Shown here in pieces: positions 10,711-22,200 of a stretch of 37,207 bases of DNA (its first letter is position 1; each line of letters begins with the position of its first letter). This stretch comes from Schoenoplectus triqueter (taxonomy: Eukaryota > Streptophyta > Magnoliopsida > Poales > Cyperaceae): positions 1-37,207 of the forward strand of contig CAXKVV010001681.1 in NCBI GenBank assembly GCA_964058805.1. Reading direction: 5' to 3'. Both the position numbers and the translations under genes were made by a program. Below the pieces are notes generated by a model that was not told the DNA's origin, made no database searches, and worked only from the letters and a program-made list of their open reading frames with translations.

Positions 10711-13251
10711 ACTCTTAATTATGCCTATTGTAAGATTGTCCAATTAACACTTCGATATGAATATCCTACGACACTAATTTTTCATAAAACATAAGTAAAA
10801 TACATTAGAAACTACTGTTTAAACAAGTTATTTCAGTTTTACAAATTTTTTGGCCGCATAATTACAAATAATTTCGTGCAAATTAATATAGTCACTCCTA
10901 ATTATGCCTATTATAAGATTTTCCATTTAAAATTTCAAAATGAACATTCCATGATGCTAATTTTGCACAAAACATAAGGAATATGTGTTAAAAACTGTTG
11001 TTTAAACAAGTTGTTTGAGATTTTCACAATTTTTGGCCGCCTAGCTAGTCATAATTTCGTGAAAATTAATATAATTACTCCTAATTATGCCTATTATGAG
11101 GTTTTAGGATTAACACATCGAAATGAATATCCTACGAAACTATTTCTTCATAAAACATAAGTAATATATATTAGAAACAGCTGTTCAAACGAGTTGTTTA
11201 AGATTTTTAACATTTTTTACCTCATAACTACAAGTAATTTCATGAAAATTAATACAATTACTCCTAACTATGCCTATTAGAAGATTATCCAATTAACACA
11301 TCGATATGAACGTTCGACGACACTAATTTTGTGCAAAAATTAAGTAAGATGCATTAAAAAGCTGTTTAATGAAGTTGTTTGAATTTTTGTTTTTAATTTT
11401 TGGCTGAATAAATACTCAAAATTTCTTGAAAATTAATAAATGTACTCCTAATTATGCCTATTGTAAGATTGTCCAATTAACACTTCGATATTAATATCCT
11501 ACGAGACTAATTTTTCGTAAAACATAAGTAAGATACATTACAAACTGTTGTTTGACCAAGTTGTTTAAGATTTACAACATTCATTTTCCATTAATATTTA
11601 TAATTTCGTGAAAATTAATATATTTACTCCTAGTTATACCTGTTAGGAGATTATCCAATTAGAATTTCGATATGAATATTCTACGACACACTAATTTTGC
11701 ACAAAACATAAGTAATATGCATTAAAAACAGCTGTTTAAACATGTTGATCGAGCTTTTAAAATATTTTATCCGCATAACTGCATATAATTTCATGCAAAT
11801 TAATATAATTACTCCTAATTATGCATATTATAATACTATCGAATTAAAACATCGATATGAATATTCTATGACTCTTATTTTGCACAAAACATAAGTAAGA
11901 TGCATTAAAAACTGCTATTTAAACAAGTTGTTTGACTTTTTTAAAATCTTTGGCCGCATAAATACACATAATTTCGTGACTACTCTTAATTATGCCTATT
12001 GTAAGATTGTCCAATTAACACTTCGATATGAATATCCTACGACACTAATTTTTCATAAAACATAAGTAAAATACATTAGAAACTACTGTTTAAACAAGTT
12101 ATTTCAGTTTTTCAAATTGTTTGGCCGCATAACTACAAATAATTTCGTGCAAATTAATATAATCACTCCTAATTATGCCTACTATAAGATTTTCCAATTA
12201 AAATTTCGATATGAACATTCTATGATGCTAATTTTACACAAAACATAAGGAATATGTGTTAAAAACTGCTGTTTAAACAAGTTTTTTTGAGATTTTCACA
12301 ATTTTTGGTCGCCTAGCTACTCATTATTTCGTGAAAATTAATATAATCACTCTTAATTATGCCTATTATGAGGTTTTCCGATTAACACATCGAAATGAAT
12401 ATCCTACGATACTATTTTTTCATAAAACATAAGTAATATATATTAGAAACAGCTGTTCAAACGAGTTGTTTAAGATTTTTAACATTTTTTACCTCATAAC
12501 TACAAGTAATTTCGTGAAAATTAATACAATTACTCCTAACTATGCCTATTAGAAGATTATCCAATTAACACATCGATATGACCGTTCGACGACACTCATT
12601 TTGCGCAAAAAATAAGTAAGATGCATTAAAAAGCTGGTTAAAGAAGTTGTTTGAATTTTGTTTTTTAATTTTTGGCTGATAAATACTCAAAATTTCTTGA
12701 AAATTAATAAATGTACTCCTAATTATGCCTATTATACGATTGTCTAATTAACACTTTGATATTTATATCCCACGAGACTAATTTTTCGTAAAACATAAGT
12801 AAGATACATTACAAACTTCTGTTTAACCAAGTTGTTTAAGATTTACAACATTCATTGTCCATTACTATTTATAATTTCGTGAAAATTAATATAATTAGTC
12901 CTAATTATACCTGTTAGGACATTATCCAATTAAAATTTCGTTATGAATATTCTACGACACACTAATTTTGCACAAAACATAAGTAAGATGTATAAAAAAC
13001 AGCTGTTTAAACATGTTGATCGAGCTTTTAAAATATTTTATCCGCATAACTGCATATAATTTCATGCAAATTAATATAATTACTCCTAATTATGCATATT
13101 ATAATACTATCGAATTAAAACATCGATATGAATATTCTATGACTCTTATTTTGAACAAAACATAAGTAAGATGCATTAAAACTGCTATTTAAACAAGTTG
13201 TTTGACTTTTTTAAAATCTTTGGCCGCATAAATACACATAATTTCGTGACT
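10711..13251. repeat. HOR block alpha-beta
   Basis: The unit at 10711 is alpha. The unit at 11982 is beta and carries the GGTCGCCTAGC and TATACGATTGTC marks of the first beta lineage (4906, 6177). Similar units are therefore interleaved rather than sorted by position. Confidence 0.8.
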
Positions 13252-15474
13252 ACTCTTAATTATGCCTATTGTAAGATTGTCCAATTAACACTTCGATATG
13301 AATATCCTACGACACTAATTTTTCATAAAACATAAGTAAAATACATTAGAAACTACTGTTTAAACAAGTTATTTCAGTTTTACAAATTTTTTGGCCGCAT
13401 AACTACAAATCCTTTCGTGCAAATTAATATAGTCACTCCTAATTATGCCTATTATAAGATTTTCCATTTAAAATTTCATAATGAACATTCTATGATGCTA
13501 ATTTTGCACAAAACATAAGGAATATGTGTTAAAAACTGCTGTTTAAACAAGTTGTTTGAGATTTTCATAATTTTTGGCCGCCTAGCTAGTCATAATTTCG
13601 TGAAAATTAATATAATTACTCCTAATTATGCCTATTATGAGGTTTTAGGATTAACACATCGAAATGAATATCCTACGATACTATTTCTTCATAAAACATC
13701 AGTAATATATATTAGAAACAGCTGTTCAAACGAGTTGTTTAAGATTTTTAACATTTTTACCTCATAACTACAAGTAATTTCGTGAAAATTAATACAATTA
13801 CTCCTAACTATGCCTATTAGAAGATTATCCAATTAACACATCGATATGAACGTTCGACGACACTAATTTTGTGCAAAAATTAAGTAAGATGCATTAAAAA
13901 GCTGTTTAATGAAGTTGTTTGAATTTTTGTTTTTAATTTTTGGCTGAATAAATACTCAAAATTTCTTGAAAATTAATAAATTTACTCCTAATTATGCCTA
14001 TTGTAAGATTGTCCAATTAACACTTCGATATTAATATCCTACGAGACTAATTTTTCGTAAAACATAAGTAAGATACATTACAAACTGTTGTTTGACCAAG
14101 TTGTTTAACATTTACAACATTCATTTTCCATTAATATTTATAATTTCGTGAAAATTAATATATTTACTGCTAGTTATACCTGTTAGGAGATTATCCAATT
14201 AGAATTTCGATATGAATATTCTACGACACACTAATTTTGCACAGAACATAAGTAAGATGCTTTAAAAACAGCTGTTTAAACATGTTGATCGAGCTTTTAA
14301 AATATTTTATCCGCATAACTGCATATAATTTCATGCAAATTAATATAATTACTCCTAATTATGCGTATTATAATACTATCGAATTAAAACATCGATATGA
14401 ATGTTCTATGACTCTTATTTTGCACAAAACATAAGTAAGATGCATTAAAAACTGCTATTTAAACAAGTTGTATGACTTTTTTAAAATATTTGACCGCATA
14501 AATACACATAATTTCGTGACTACTCTTAATTATGCCTATTGAAAGATTGTCCAATTAACACTTCGATATGAATATCCTACGACACTAATTTTTCATAAAA
14601 CATAAGTAAAATACATTAGAAACTACTGTTTAAACAAGTTTTCTCAGTTTTTCAAATTGTTTGGCCGCATAACTACAAATAATTTCGTGCAAATTAATAT
14701 AATCACTCCTAATTATGCCTACTATAAGATTTTCCAATTAAAACTTCGATATGAACATTCTATGATGCTAATTTTACACAAAACATATGGAATATGTGTT
14801 AAAAACTGCTGTTTAAACAAGTTTTTTGAGATTTTCACAATTTGTGGCCGCCTAGCTACTCATTATTTCGTGAAAATTAATATAATCACTCTTAATTATG
14901 CCTATTATGAGGTTTTCCGATTAACACATCGAAATGAATATCCTACGATACTATTTTTTCATAAAACATAAGTAATATATATTAGAAACAGCTGTTCAAA
15001 CGAGTTGTTTAAGATTTTTAACATTTTTTACCTCATAACTACAAGTAATTTCGTGAAAATTAATACAATTACTCCTAACTATGCCCATTAGAAGATTATC
15101 CAATTAACACATCGATATGAACGTTCGACGACACTAATTTTGTGCAAAAATTAAGTAAGATGCATTAAAAAGCCGTTTAATTATGTTGTTTGAATTTTTT
15201 TTTTTAATTTTTGGCTGAATAAATACCCAAAATTTCTTGTAAATTAATAAATTTACTCCTAATTATGACTATTGTAAGATTGTCCAATTAACACTTCTAT
15301 ATTAATATCCTACGAGGCTAATTTTTCGTAAAACATAAGTAAGATACATTACAAACTTTTGTTTAACCAAGTTGTTTAAGATTTACAACATTCATTGTCC
15401 ATTAATAATTATAATTTCATGAAAATTAATATATTTACTCCTAGTTATACCTGTTGGGAGATTATCCAATTAAA
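13252..15474. repeat. right-edge HOR units, hybrid and truncated
   Basis: The unit at 13252 is alpha. The last unit, from 14522, is beta-like through M1-M3 but alpha-like or divergent from M4 on, and stops inside M6 at about 15474 (GATTATCCAATTAAA, then unrelated sequence). Its M5 (CTTCTATATTAATATCC) resembles the M5 at the left edge near 3139, so the two array ends share old variants. Confidence 0.8.
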
Positions 15475-15660
15475 AGATAAAATTTCTCACAGAGATGCTC
15501 CTAAAGGCAATACTCAATCCAAAAAAAAAAAGCATGCTCATCAACCATCTTCAAGCTTCTCCAAAAAAAAAACATCTAGTTGTTTTATTTTTCCTTGTGT
15601 AGCATATAGGTTCTAATATATTTATTTGGAACTTATTATTTTTCAATCTAATGTTAATTT

Positions 15661-15753
15661 GCTTTATTGTTTTAGTTAGATGTTTGTTAAAAATTGGTCA
15701 AGAGTGTTTAATGGAAGCTTAATTTAACAAACATCTAACTAAAACCATAAAGC
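15661..15753. repeat. near-perfect inverted repeat (33-35 bp arms)
   Basis: The left arm 15661-15695 (GCTTTATTGTTTTAGTTAGA...) pairs with the right arm 15721-15753. I count one mismatch and a two-base indel; the core TTTAGTTAGATGTTTGTTAA is perfectly matched. The loop is 25 bases. A third, partial copy of the arm start (GCTTTATTGTTTTGTTAA) follows near 15765. It could be a tiny foldback element or a hairpin-RNA source; expression is unknown. Confidence 0.75.
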
Positions 15754-15810
15754 TTACCTGCTTGCTTTATTGTTTTGTTAACATAGATGCATCTGCTCCG
15801 AAAGGTTCAG

Positions 15811-15866
15811 ATCCAAGCGAAGGATGTAGGAAGGGATCATCCAAGCGAAGGGATGTAGGGAGGGCA
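15811..15866. repeat. 28-bp tandem duplication
   Basis: ATCCAAGCGAAGGATGTAGG at 15811 recurs with one added G and small changes from 15839. It is followed by GGGCATTTTCGTCAATTTA, a string type common near plant TE ends. Confidence 0.7.
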
Positions 15867-16151
15867 TTTTCGTCAATTTATAATTCTAATTAATTGTTAA
15901 TCTATTTTTTATTAGGATAATAATAGTTAAAGGTAAATATTTAAGAATTTAATATTTTAAATGATAAATATTCAATTTAAATGAATAAATGAATAAATAT
16001 TCAAATTGAGATGTGTTGGATAAATATTCAAATTAAAAATTAAAAAATATAATTAAACGAATCGATTTTTCGAAAGCTAATGAATTATGAATTACGAATT
16101 TGAACTTTTCGTTTGACAACACCGACAAATCCGAAAGCTGACAGAGTCAGC

Positions 16152-16229
16152 ATGGTGGCGGAGAGAGAGCCCGCCTCCTCTCTTCCCCCCTCCCGAATCA
16201 TTTCTCCCAGGGAAAAAAGATTTCTTTGA
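16152..16229 (+). promoter_or_regulatory. possible upstream ORF of the PHD gene (25 codons)
   Basis: An ATG at 16152 opens a 25-codon frame (MVAEREPASS...) that stops with TGA at 16227-16229, 61 bases before the main ATG at 16291. If transcription starts upstream of 16152 it would lower or modulate translation of the PHD protein. The transcription start is not visible. Confidence 0.35.
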
Positions 16230-16252
16230 ACTAGAAAAAGCTGAAAACCAAA

Positions 16253-16261
16253 TTAGGGTTT
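16253..16261 (+). promoter_or_regulatory. telo-box (TTAGGGTTT)
   Basis: TTAGGGTTT, the complement of the plant telo-box AAACCCTAA, lies about 30 bp before the PHD gene ATG. In plants this motif is common near the 5' ends of genes active in dividing cells and is bound by TRB-type proteins. Only the motif is seen here. Confidence 0.4.
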
Positions 16262-16290
16262 GGAGGGACTTCAGAAACAATCCGGCTTCG

Positions 16291-19200
16291 ATGAAGGCGC
16301 GGTGCTCCTACCGGCCCGACCTATCGGCGGTGATGCCCGCGGAAGACTGGGGCGACGGCTCATGGACGGTCGACTGCTCGTGTGGTGTAAACTTCGATGA
16401 CGGCGAGGAGATGGTGAGTTGTGACGAGTGCGGTGTCTGGGTGCACACTCGGTGTGCGCGGTTCGTCAAAGGGGAGCCCTCCTTCGCTTGCCACAACTGC
16501 AAAGCGGCTGCTGCCACGTCAGGTGGCGACCGATCCGGTCCAACTGGTTTTCCCTCTGATAATGAAGAGACCGAGGTTGCTCAACTGCTAGCTGAGCTAC
16601 CCACGAAAACGGGCCCCACTTCCCTACCGCCTTTTCGCAAATGGGCAGAGGTTCCGTTGAAGGATCGGGTACATGTGCAAGGTGTCCCTGGCGGAGATCC
16701 ATCTCTTTTTAAGGTAGAGATTGATTGTCACTGTATGGATGAATCGGGATTATTTTGGTGGTAGAATCAATTAGGGTAGAAGAGAACAATTCACCAGTAA
16801 TTGTCGAATAGTGACACCATGCTTGTCTCTCAGGTTGTACCTTGGATGGTCTATTGTCCTGTTGTTTGTTTAGTCTAGCGGTACTTATTAGACTGGTTAT
16901 ACTTTTTAGTCCAATCAGAATATGGTAACCCCCATATTTCTCTTAGAGCCCATAATGTTTAAAACACAAGTTATTTGAGCCACAGTTCAGTTTGTTAGCC
17001 ATGTACACTAAATTCTGTTATTATGTAAGAAATTGAATTTGAGACAAAAATGAACTCATCTTTTATTCAATTACTGCAATGCCTTTATATAGGCATACAA
17101 CGGTGTACAATAGGAAAGACACAAATCCTAATTAATACTAATTGATACCCATCAATAATTGCTATATCTAACAAATACCAACATAAGATTAGTAAGAATG
17201 ACACAAAACAGGACATCATATTGATAGAAATAAGGAATGTAGTCCAGAATGTAGATAGAATTTTGAATCCTCCCCATTCTTTTCAATGATACTTTGAAAT
17301 GCATTAACAGCTCGATGCTGGGACATTTATCAGGCACAACAATAACTGCATGGGACTGCTATCAGTCACCTTTTTTTTTTGATACTTTGAATATTCATGT
17401 GATCAGAGCCCCCAGCACAAGGCCTAGTGAAGAAATGAGTTTTAGTTGTAGGCTAGATTAGGGTTTAGCAGGAGAAAGAGATGATTAGGGTAAGAGACAA
17501 CAAAGAGAGAACAATATGGAGGTCGGCAAAGTGATTTTTCCAAAAATAAACACAATATTTTTTTCTTTCTATATTTCATGGATTTTCCCCTTGGCAAATA
17601 ATATTAGATTTAACAATACCTAGCAATAGAGAAACATCAGTTTTCATTTTAAGAATAATTTGGTGGATAAGTGGATGTGAAGGTATCTTTTATGTAATAT
17701 AAAGGAGAAAGAGGAGATGGAGCACAGGGGATAATCCCAAACAGAAGATAGGCTGTTATTAAAAAGGAAGCATAGGCAAGCAATTGTTTTGACCGGAAAA
17801 GCTTTTGAAAAATTGAACAGAGGGAGGGGATAGAAGATGTCAGGTTTCAAAAAAGGGGAAAAAAAGAGAGCGGGGAGGGGGTCCACTGTATGTTTTATTT
17901 TTATCAAATCATTTGTGTAATTTTCCTACCCTCTATTAACGGTACAATTAGCATAACAGTCTGCTTAAGCAAGCAACTATCTTGTTAAGTATACTGACAG
18001 CTGTAAAGACAATCCTAAAATCCACTGATGCATCATGCAGGGTTGCATATCCTCAGTATTTAATGCCAACCTGTGGCGCTGCACAGGCTATGTGTCAAAG
18101 AAGTTTGGCTTTCAGTACAGGGAGTTCCCTTCCTGGGAAGAGTTCAAGGATGGAGATAGCCAACCTAATGTGAGCCAGGGTGCCGATGCACTCTTTGCAC
18201 TCTCCAAGGAGGCTGAGGCATCTGTTGCACTTCCCGAAGGCACTGTCAGAAAAGTATTCAAGCTGGAAGATGCGACAGTAAGTGTAGGAAAAAAGGACAT
18301 CCACAGAATTCGACCTGCTGAGGATCATTCCGGTAAGAAGAGGAAGGACGGATGCAGGGAACTGAAAGACCATAGTGCGAAGAATACATCTTCTTGGGAT
18401 AACAAGAAGAGAGGTGCTTGTGAATATTCTTTGTTATTCAAATATGTTTGGTAGGGATGTTCTGGTTGGAAATTGTGCAGAATGGGAGTAATGTTCTGTA
18501 GGAATTTATTTTAAGCATGTTTTAGTTCTTATTTGACAAATTTTTTTTTTCAGTTCAATCGGTTATGGTGTTGTTGTGTATCAGATGCCTGGGTTCATTA
18601 CCAAACCAGTGTGTCATTGGCCCCTTTTTAGTTTGTTTTGTATGTGTTTAACCCGGTTTTTAGATGATTGGTTCAGTGACTAAATTTCTCAATATAGCCA
18701 GCCATTTAATAAAAAGACTGAAACATATTACTAGAGGCCAGTTACAGTAATGGCTGGCTTCCACTAATAATCCAGCTGATATTGAGATGAATTACCTTCT
18801 TTGTTTAAATTCTAATTTAGCTACTATCTTTTGCTAAGAGTTGACTTAGTTGATACATATACATAGTTAAGTTATGTATAGACTGTTTCAGGAGTTCTAA
18901 CTGTGTGTTAGTTGCCAAAAGAACTGATGTTTCACACTAGTAAGATAGAATGCCAATATCTAATTACCTTGCTGCATATCTGTTGTAAATTATAAACATC
19001 GTGGAGGCTGGAACTTTTTTATGACGTTTATGTGTAGTTTTTAATTCTGCACTGATGCAACAGATTCTCATCCTATAGTTGATGCCACCATATCTGTCAT
19101 CCATGAGCACATGGGTCTGCATGCCGGGGAGTCTCCTGTCCCAGAGGGTAAGGGTGAAACCAAAATAGGAGACACTTCAGAAAAATTAACCTCGAACGAC

Positions 19201-22200
19201 CAGGTTGGTGAAGGTTTTGGAGAGATGGATATAGACAAGGATTCAACAGAGAAATTGCCAGAACTAATCATAGAGCCAAAAACACTTAAGAAATCTGAAA
19301 CTCTGAAAGCGGTTCAGATTGAAGTTTCCTCGAAGGCTCAAGGGGCTGATCAATTAGTTGAAGCTGAGGTGTCTCTCCTTCTCAAAACATGATAGTCTGT
19401 AATATTACACTTTTATTTTCAGTAGAATTGTCTTGCTTCCTTTGTACTTATTGCACTTAGATTTATTTAAATATGATTTATAATAACTTTTTCAGGATTT
19501 TGCCGAGGCATTGCGTGCTATGGAACTGCTGAAGGATGGGACTAGTCTGAAGGTAAATGAAAATGAAGGTGATGCACCTAGAACTACCTCTGCCAGTTCA
19601 GAACCTGCTTTGCTAGGGTCAAATCTCGATAAAATAACTGTGAAATCAGAGAATGGTGTTCCACATTGTATGAGGGAAACAAAAGATGAACCTTATCATG
19701 AAAATTCAACACTTAGTGCAAAGGTTTCACGAGATAATGAGAAGGTTGATAATATAAAAGATGAGATTGGAGGCATTACAGCTGAAGAGGGTTTTGCATT
19801 TAGAATTGCAGGACACAGTAACCACACAGATGGAACTGATGAATCTACAGAAGGTTTACCAAAAGCTTGTTCTACTTCAGCTGATCCCTCGACGCATAAA
19901 TCGTGCTATTCTGATTTATCACGGCCAGCTAGATCAGGATCCTTGGATAGATCCAAGGATCCACAAGTTAAGATCAAGATTGCCATTGTAGATTCCAAGA
20001 GTACGTTACAGGACCATTCCTCAAAGCACCCCATAATATACCATGCAAAAAGCTCAGCTTCATCTTTGCAAAAATGTTCTCAAGCGAGTAAAGTTCCTTC
20101 ATTGTCAAAGCATAAACCAGCTGATATGAAGGAACATGTAACCAAACCTGCTGCTAATGTGGATGAGTCGACTTCATCGAGCTCTCAAATTAAGCTGGGA
20201 CCTTTAAACACATACCAAAAGGGTGAGAGGAGCCAGAAGCAAGCTTCAGATGCATGCAACAGCTCAGCTCTTGGGACTCTGCAGGTGTCTGATGCTACTG
20301 CTAACCTGAGTGATGAACAGGTGTGTGATTTGAACGTGTTTGTCTGCCAATAGTTAGCCAATGGGAAATCAAAGATTACAGTACCATTTCATGTGAATTA
20401 TTTATTTTTCTTCTTTTTCTGTTGTTAAATTGGGTTACAACTTACAAGCATAGTGCTATTTTTGGTCCCAAAAAAAAACAAATAGCAAGAAACTACAACA
20501 TATGTTGTGTTATTATGGCATACAGAAATACAACTGATCCAATTCGGCTAATACTGAGATGGTGTCTAGCAACTTCCTGCAGGAACTCTTTTTCTGTTTT
20601 TAAATTCTTGTTTTTAACCTTTTCCTATGTTTACAGCTTGCTCTACTACTACACCAGCAACTGAATAGTTCCCCTAGAGTTCCAAGAGTCCCGCGTTTGC
20701 GTCAGACTCCAGGCATGCAGACTACCCTTCCAGCTGCAACGTCTATGCTTTCAAAACGTTCTTCAGCTTCTGGAGGAAGGGATAATATTACAGTAAGCCT
20801 GCTGCTAAGAATGTTCCAATAATATATCTATGCTAAATTTTTAGACTTAAATGTTACTGTACCAATGCTCATCCGTCATATACCTATCTTCATTTCCAAT
20901 TTCAGATAATTTACTGGTTTCTTTTGGGTACCTCTTAGATCCTTAATGAGCACTGACACAAGATGTGTTTTACAATTTACTAAATGCTGAAACAATGCCA
21001 TGGTACCAAGTACTTTTATTTGGTGGGTATATATTTGTACCAATGCAAAATCTCTAAGTATCGCTTACCCCTGCAAAGCTTGAAATACTGCAAGTGCCCC
21101 TGGATTTTTTTTTTAAAAAAAGAATTAGTCAATGGAGGTAGAGTATAATTGATTTGGAATAGACTAGGGGAATCTGATGGTCAGGTAATGGTATAATCTG
21201 TGATGGTACTTGTGTAGTTTATTCCTTTGCGGAGAAATTTTGATGGTATATTGATGGTCCTATACTGAATTTATATTTTTACGGGGCATGTATGTTTGTG
21301 TTTTGAGATGAGAACATGAGAAATTCTGCCTTTATTTTATATGATATTAATATTATTTTCTTAAACAAAAAGACCTTAAACATAGGCAAATCTGGATTTC
21401 TGCAATTGGCAACCTCTTGTCTGAATTTCTGCAATTGGACTATTATTGTTCATGTAGACACCTAAAAGGAAGCATAGGGAGGAGACTACGAAAGAGCGTT
21501 CTCGTGACTCATCTGGGATGAACGATTGGAAAAGAAGCAAGTCTGGAACCAGCCAATCTACCTCTGCCAGCAAAGATTCCGACAAGAGGTTGGCAGATAT
21601 GCCAGCACATCAGAGCCCCACAGCTTCCTCGACTGAAGGTGCAACTAGTAGCAAACCACCTGCAGAGGCCATCTGTGGTCCAGGTGATGGAACCAGCAGC
21701 AAATGCCATACACTGCCAGGTAAGAGTTTTGGGATAATTTATGGTATTGTTAAAGTACATATATACCCTTATATTTTAAGTGCCTATAAAATAGAGAATA
21801 TCATATAAGTATATCCCACAAAAAAACATAAAGGACAGTCTTCTACACTTACCATTTCATTTCTATAGATGTCAAGCACAACTTGCTCCTCACTGTTTCT
21901 CTCTACTTGAATTTGCAAACAAAAGAGTAACTTAGTTACTTTTGACTGTATTTGTGTATAGGTAGAGCACCTAGATACCTAATAGCAATTAGGGATATAT
22001 GCACTACACTTTTGGGGTGTTGTAGGAGAAACCTGAAAGTTTTCTTTGAAACTCAGGTTATAGATTGTCTCGACATAAAGATTCGATGAGTTGTTATGCT
22101 AATCTGCCATATTATATGGGCATGTGTGCATCTTCACTGTTAAGTTGTTAATTGATTTCTGGTACTGAGTATTTTGTATTTTATTTTATTTTGACTGCTA

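Larger units (their letters stand above)
1228..15474. repeat. satellite array, ~181-bp monomer, 1271-bp seven-monomer higher-order repeat
   Basis: About 79 tandem monomers of roughly 181 bp (range about 169-189), AT-rich, all in one orientation. Seven types recur in fixed order. Key strings are: M1 TGTAAGATTGTCC; M2 GGAATATGTGTTA with CCGCCTAGC; M3 GAGGTTTT and GCTGTTCAAACGAG; M4 GTTCGACGACACT; M5 CCTACGAGACTAA with ACAACATTCAT; M6 GTCCTAATTATACCTG or its variant and GTTGATCGAGC; M7 GCATATTATAATACTATC. The junction string TCGTGACTACTCTTAA gives the phase. It starts near 3629, 4899, 6170, 7441, 8161, 9433, 10704, 11975, 13245 and 14515, so the spacing is 1270-1272 except one step of 720. It begins inside an M1 and ends inside an M6. 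No coding role is supported. I know of no named satellite it matches. Confidence 0.97.
15475..16290. other. spacer between satellite and PHD gene, including its 5' region
   Basis: From 15475 to about 16090 the sequence is AT-rich with A runs at 15523-15531 and 15563-15571. It also has an inverted repeat (15661-15753) and a 28-bp tandem duplication (15811-15866, unit ATCCAAGCGAAGG...). The promoter and 5' UTR of the PHD gene presumably lie in about 16090-16290, where GC content rises and a short upstream ORF and a TTAGGGTTT box are found. Confidence 0.5.

Noticed and set aside
1228..15474. CRISPR-like regular repeat structure
   Set aside because: There are no short direct repeats with unique spacers. 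The period is a continuous 181-bp monomer in a plant genome.
1228..15474. CENP-B box in the monomer
   Set aside because: TTTCGTG is present in most monomers, but the rest of the CENP-B box pattern is not. I saw no convincing match.
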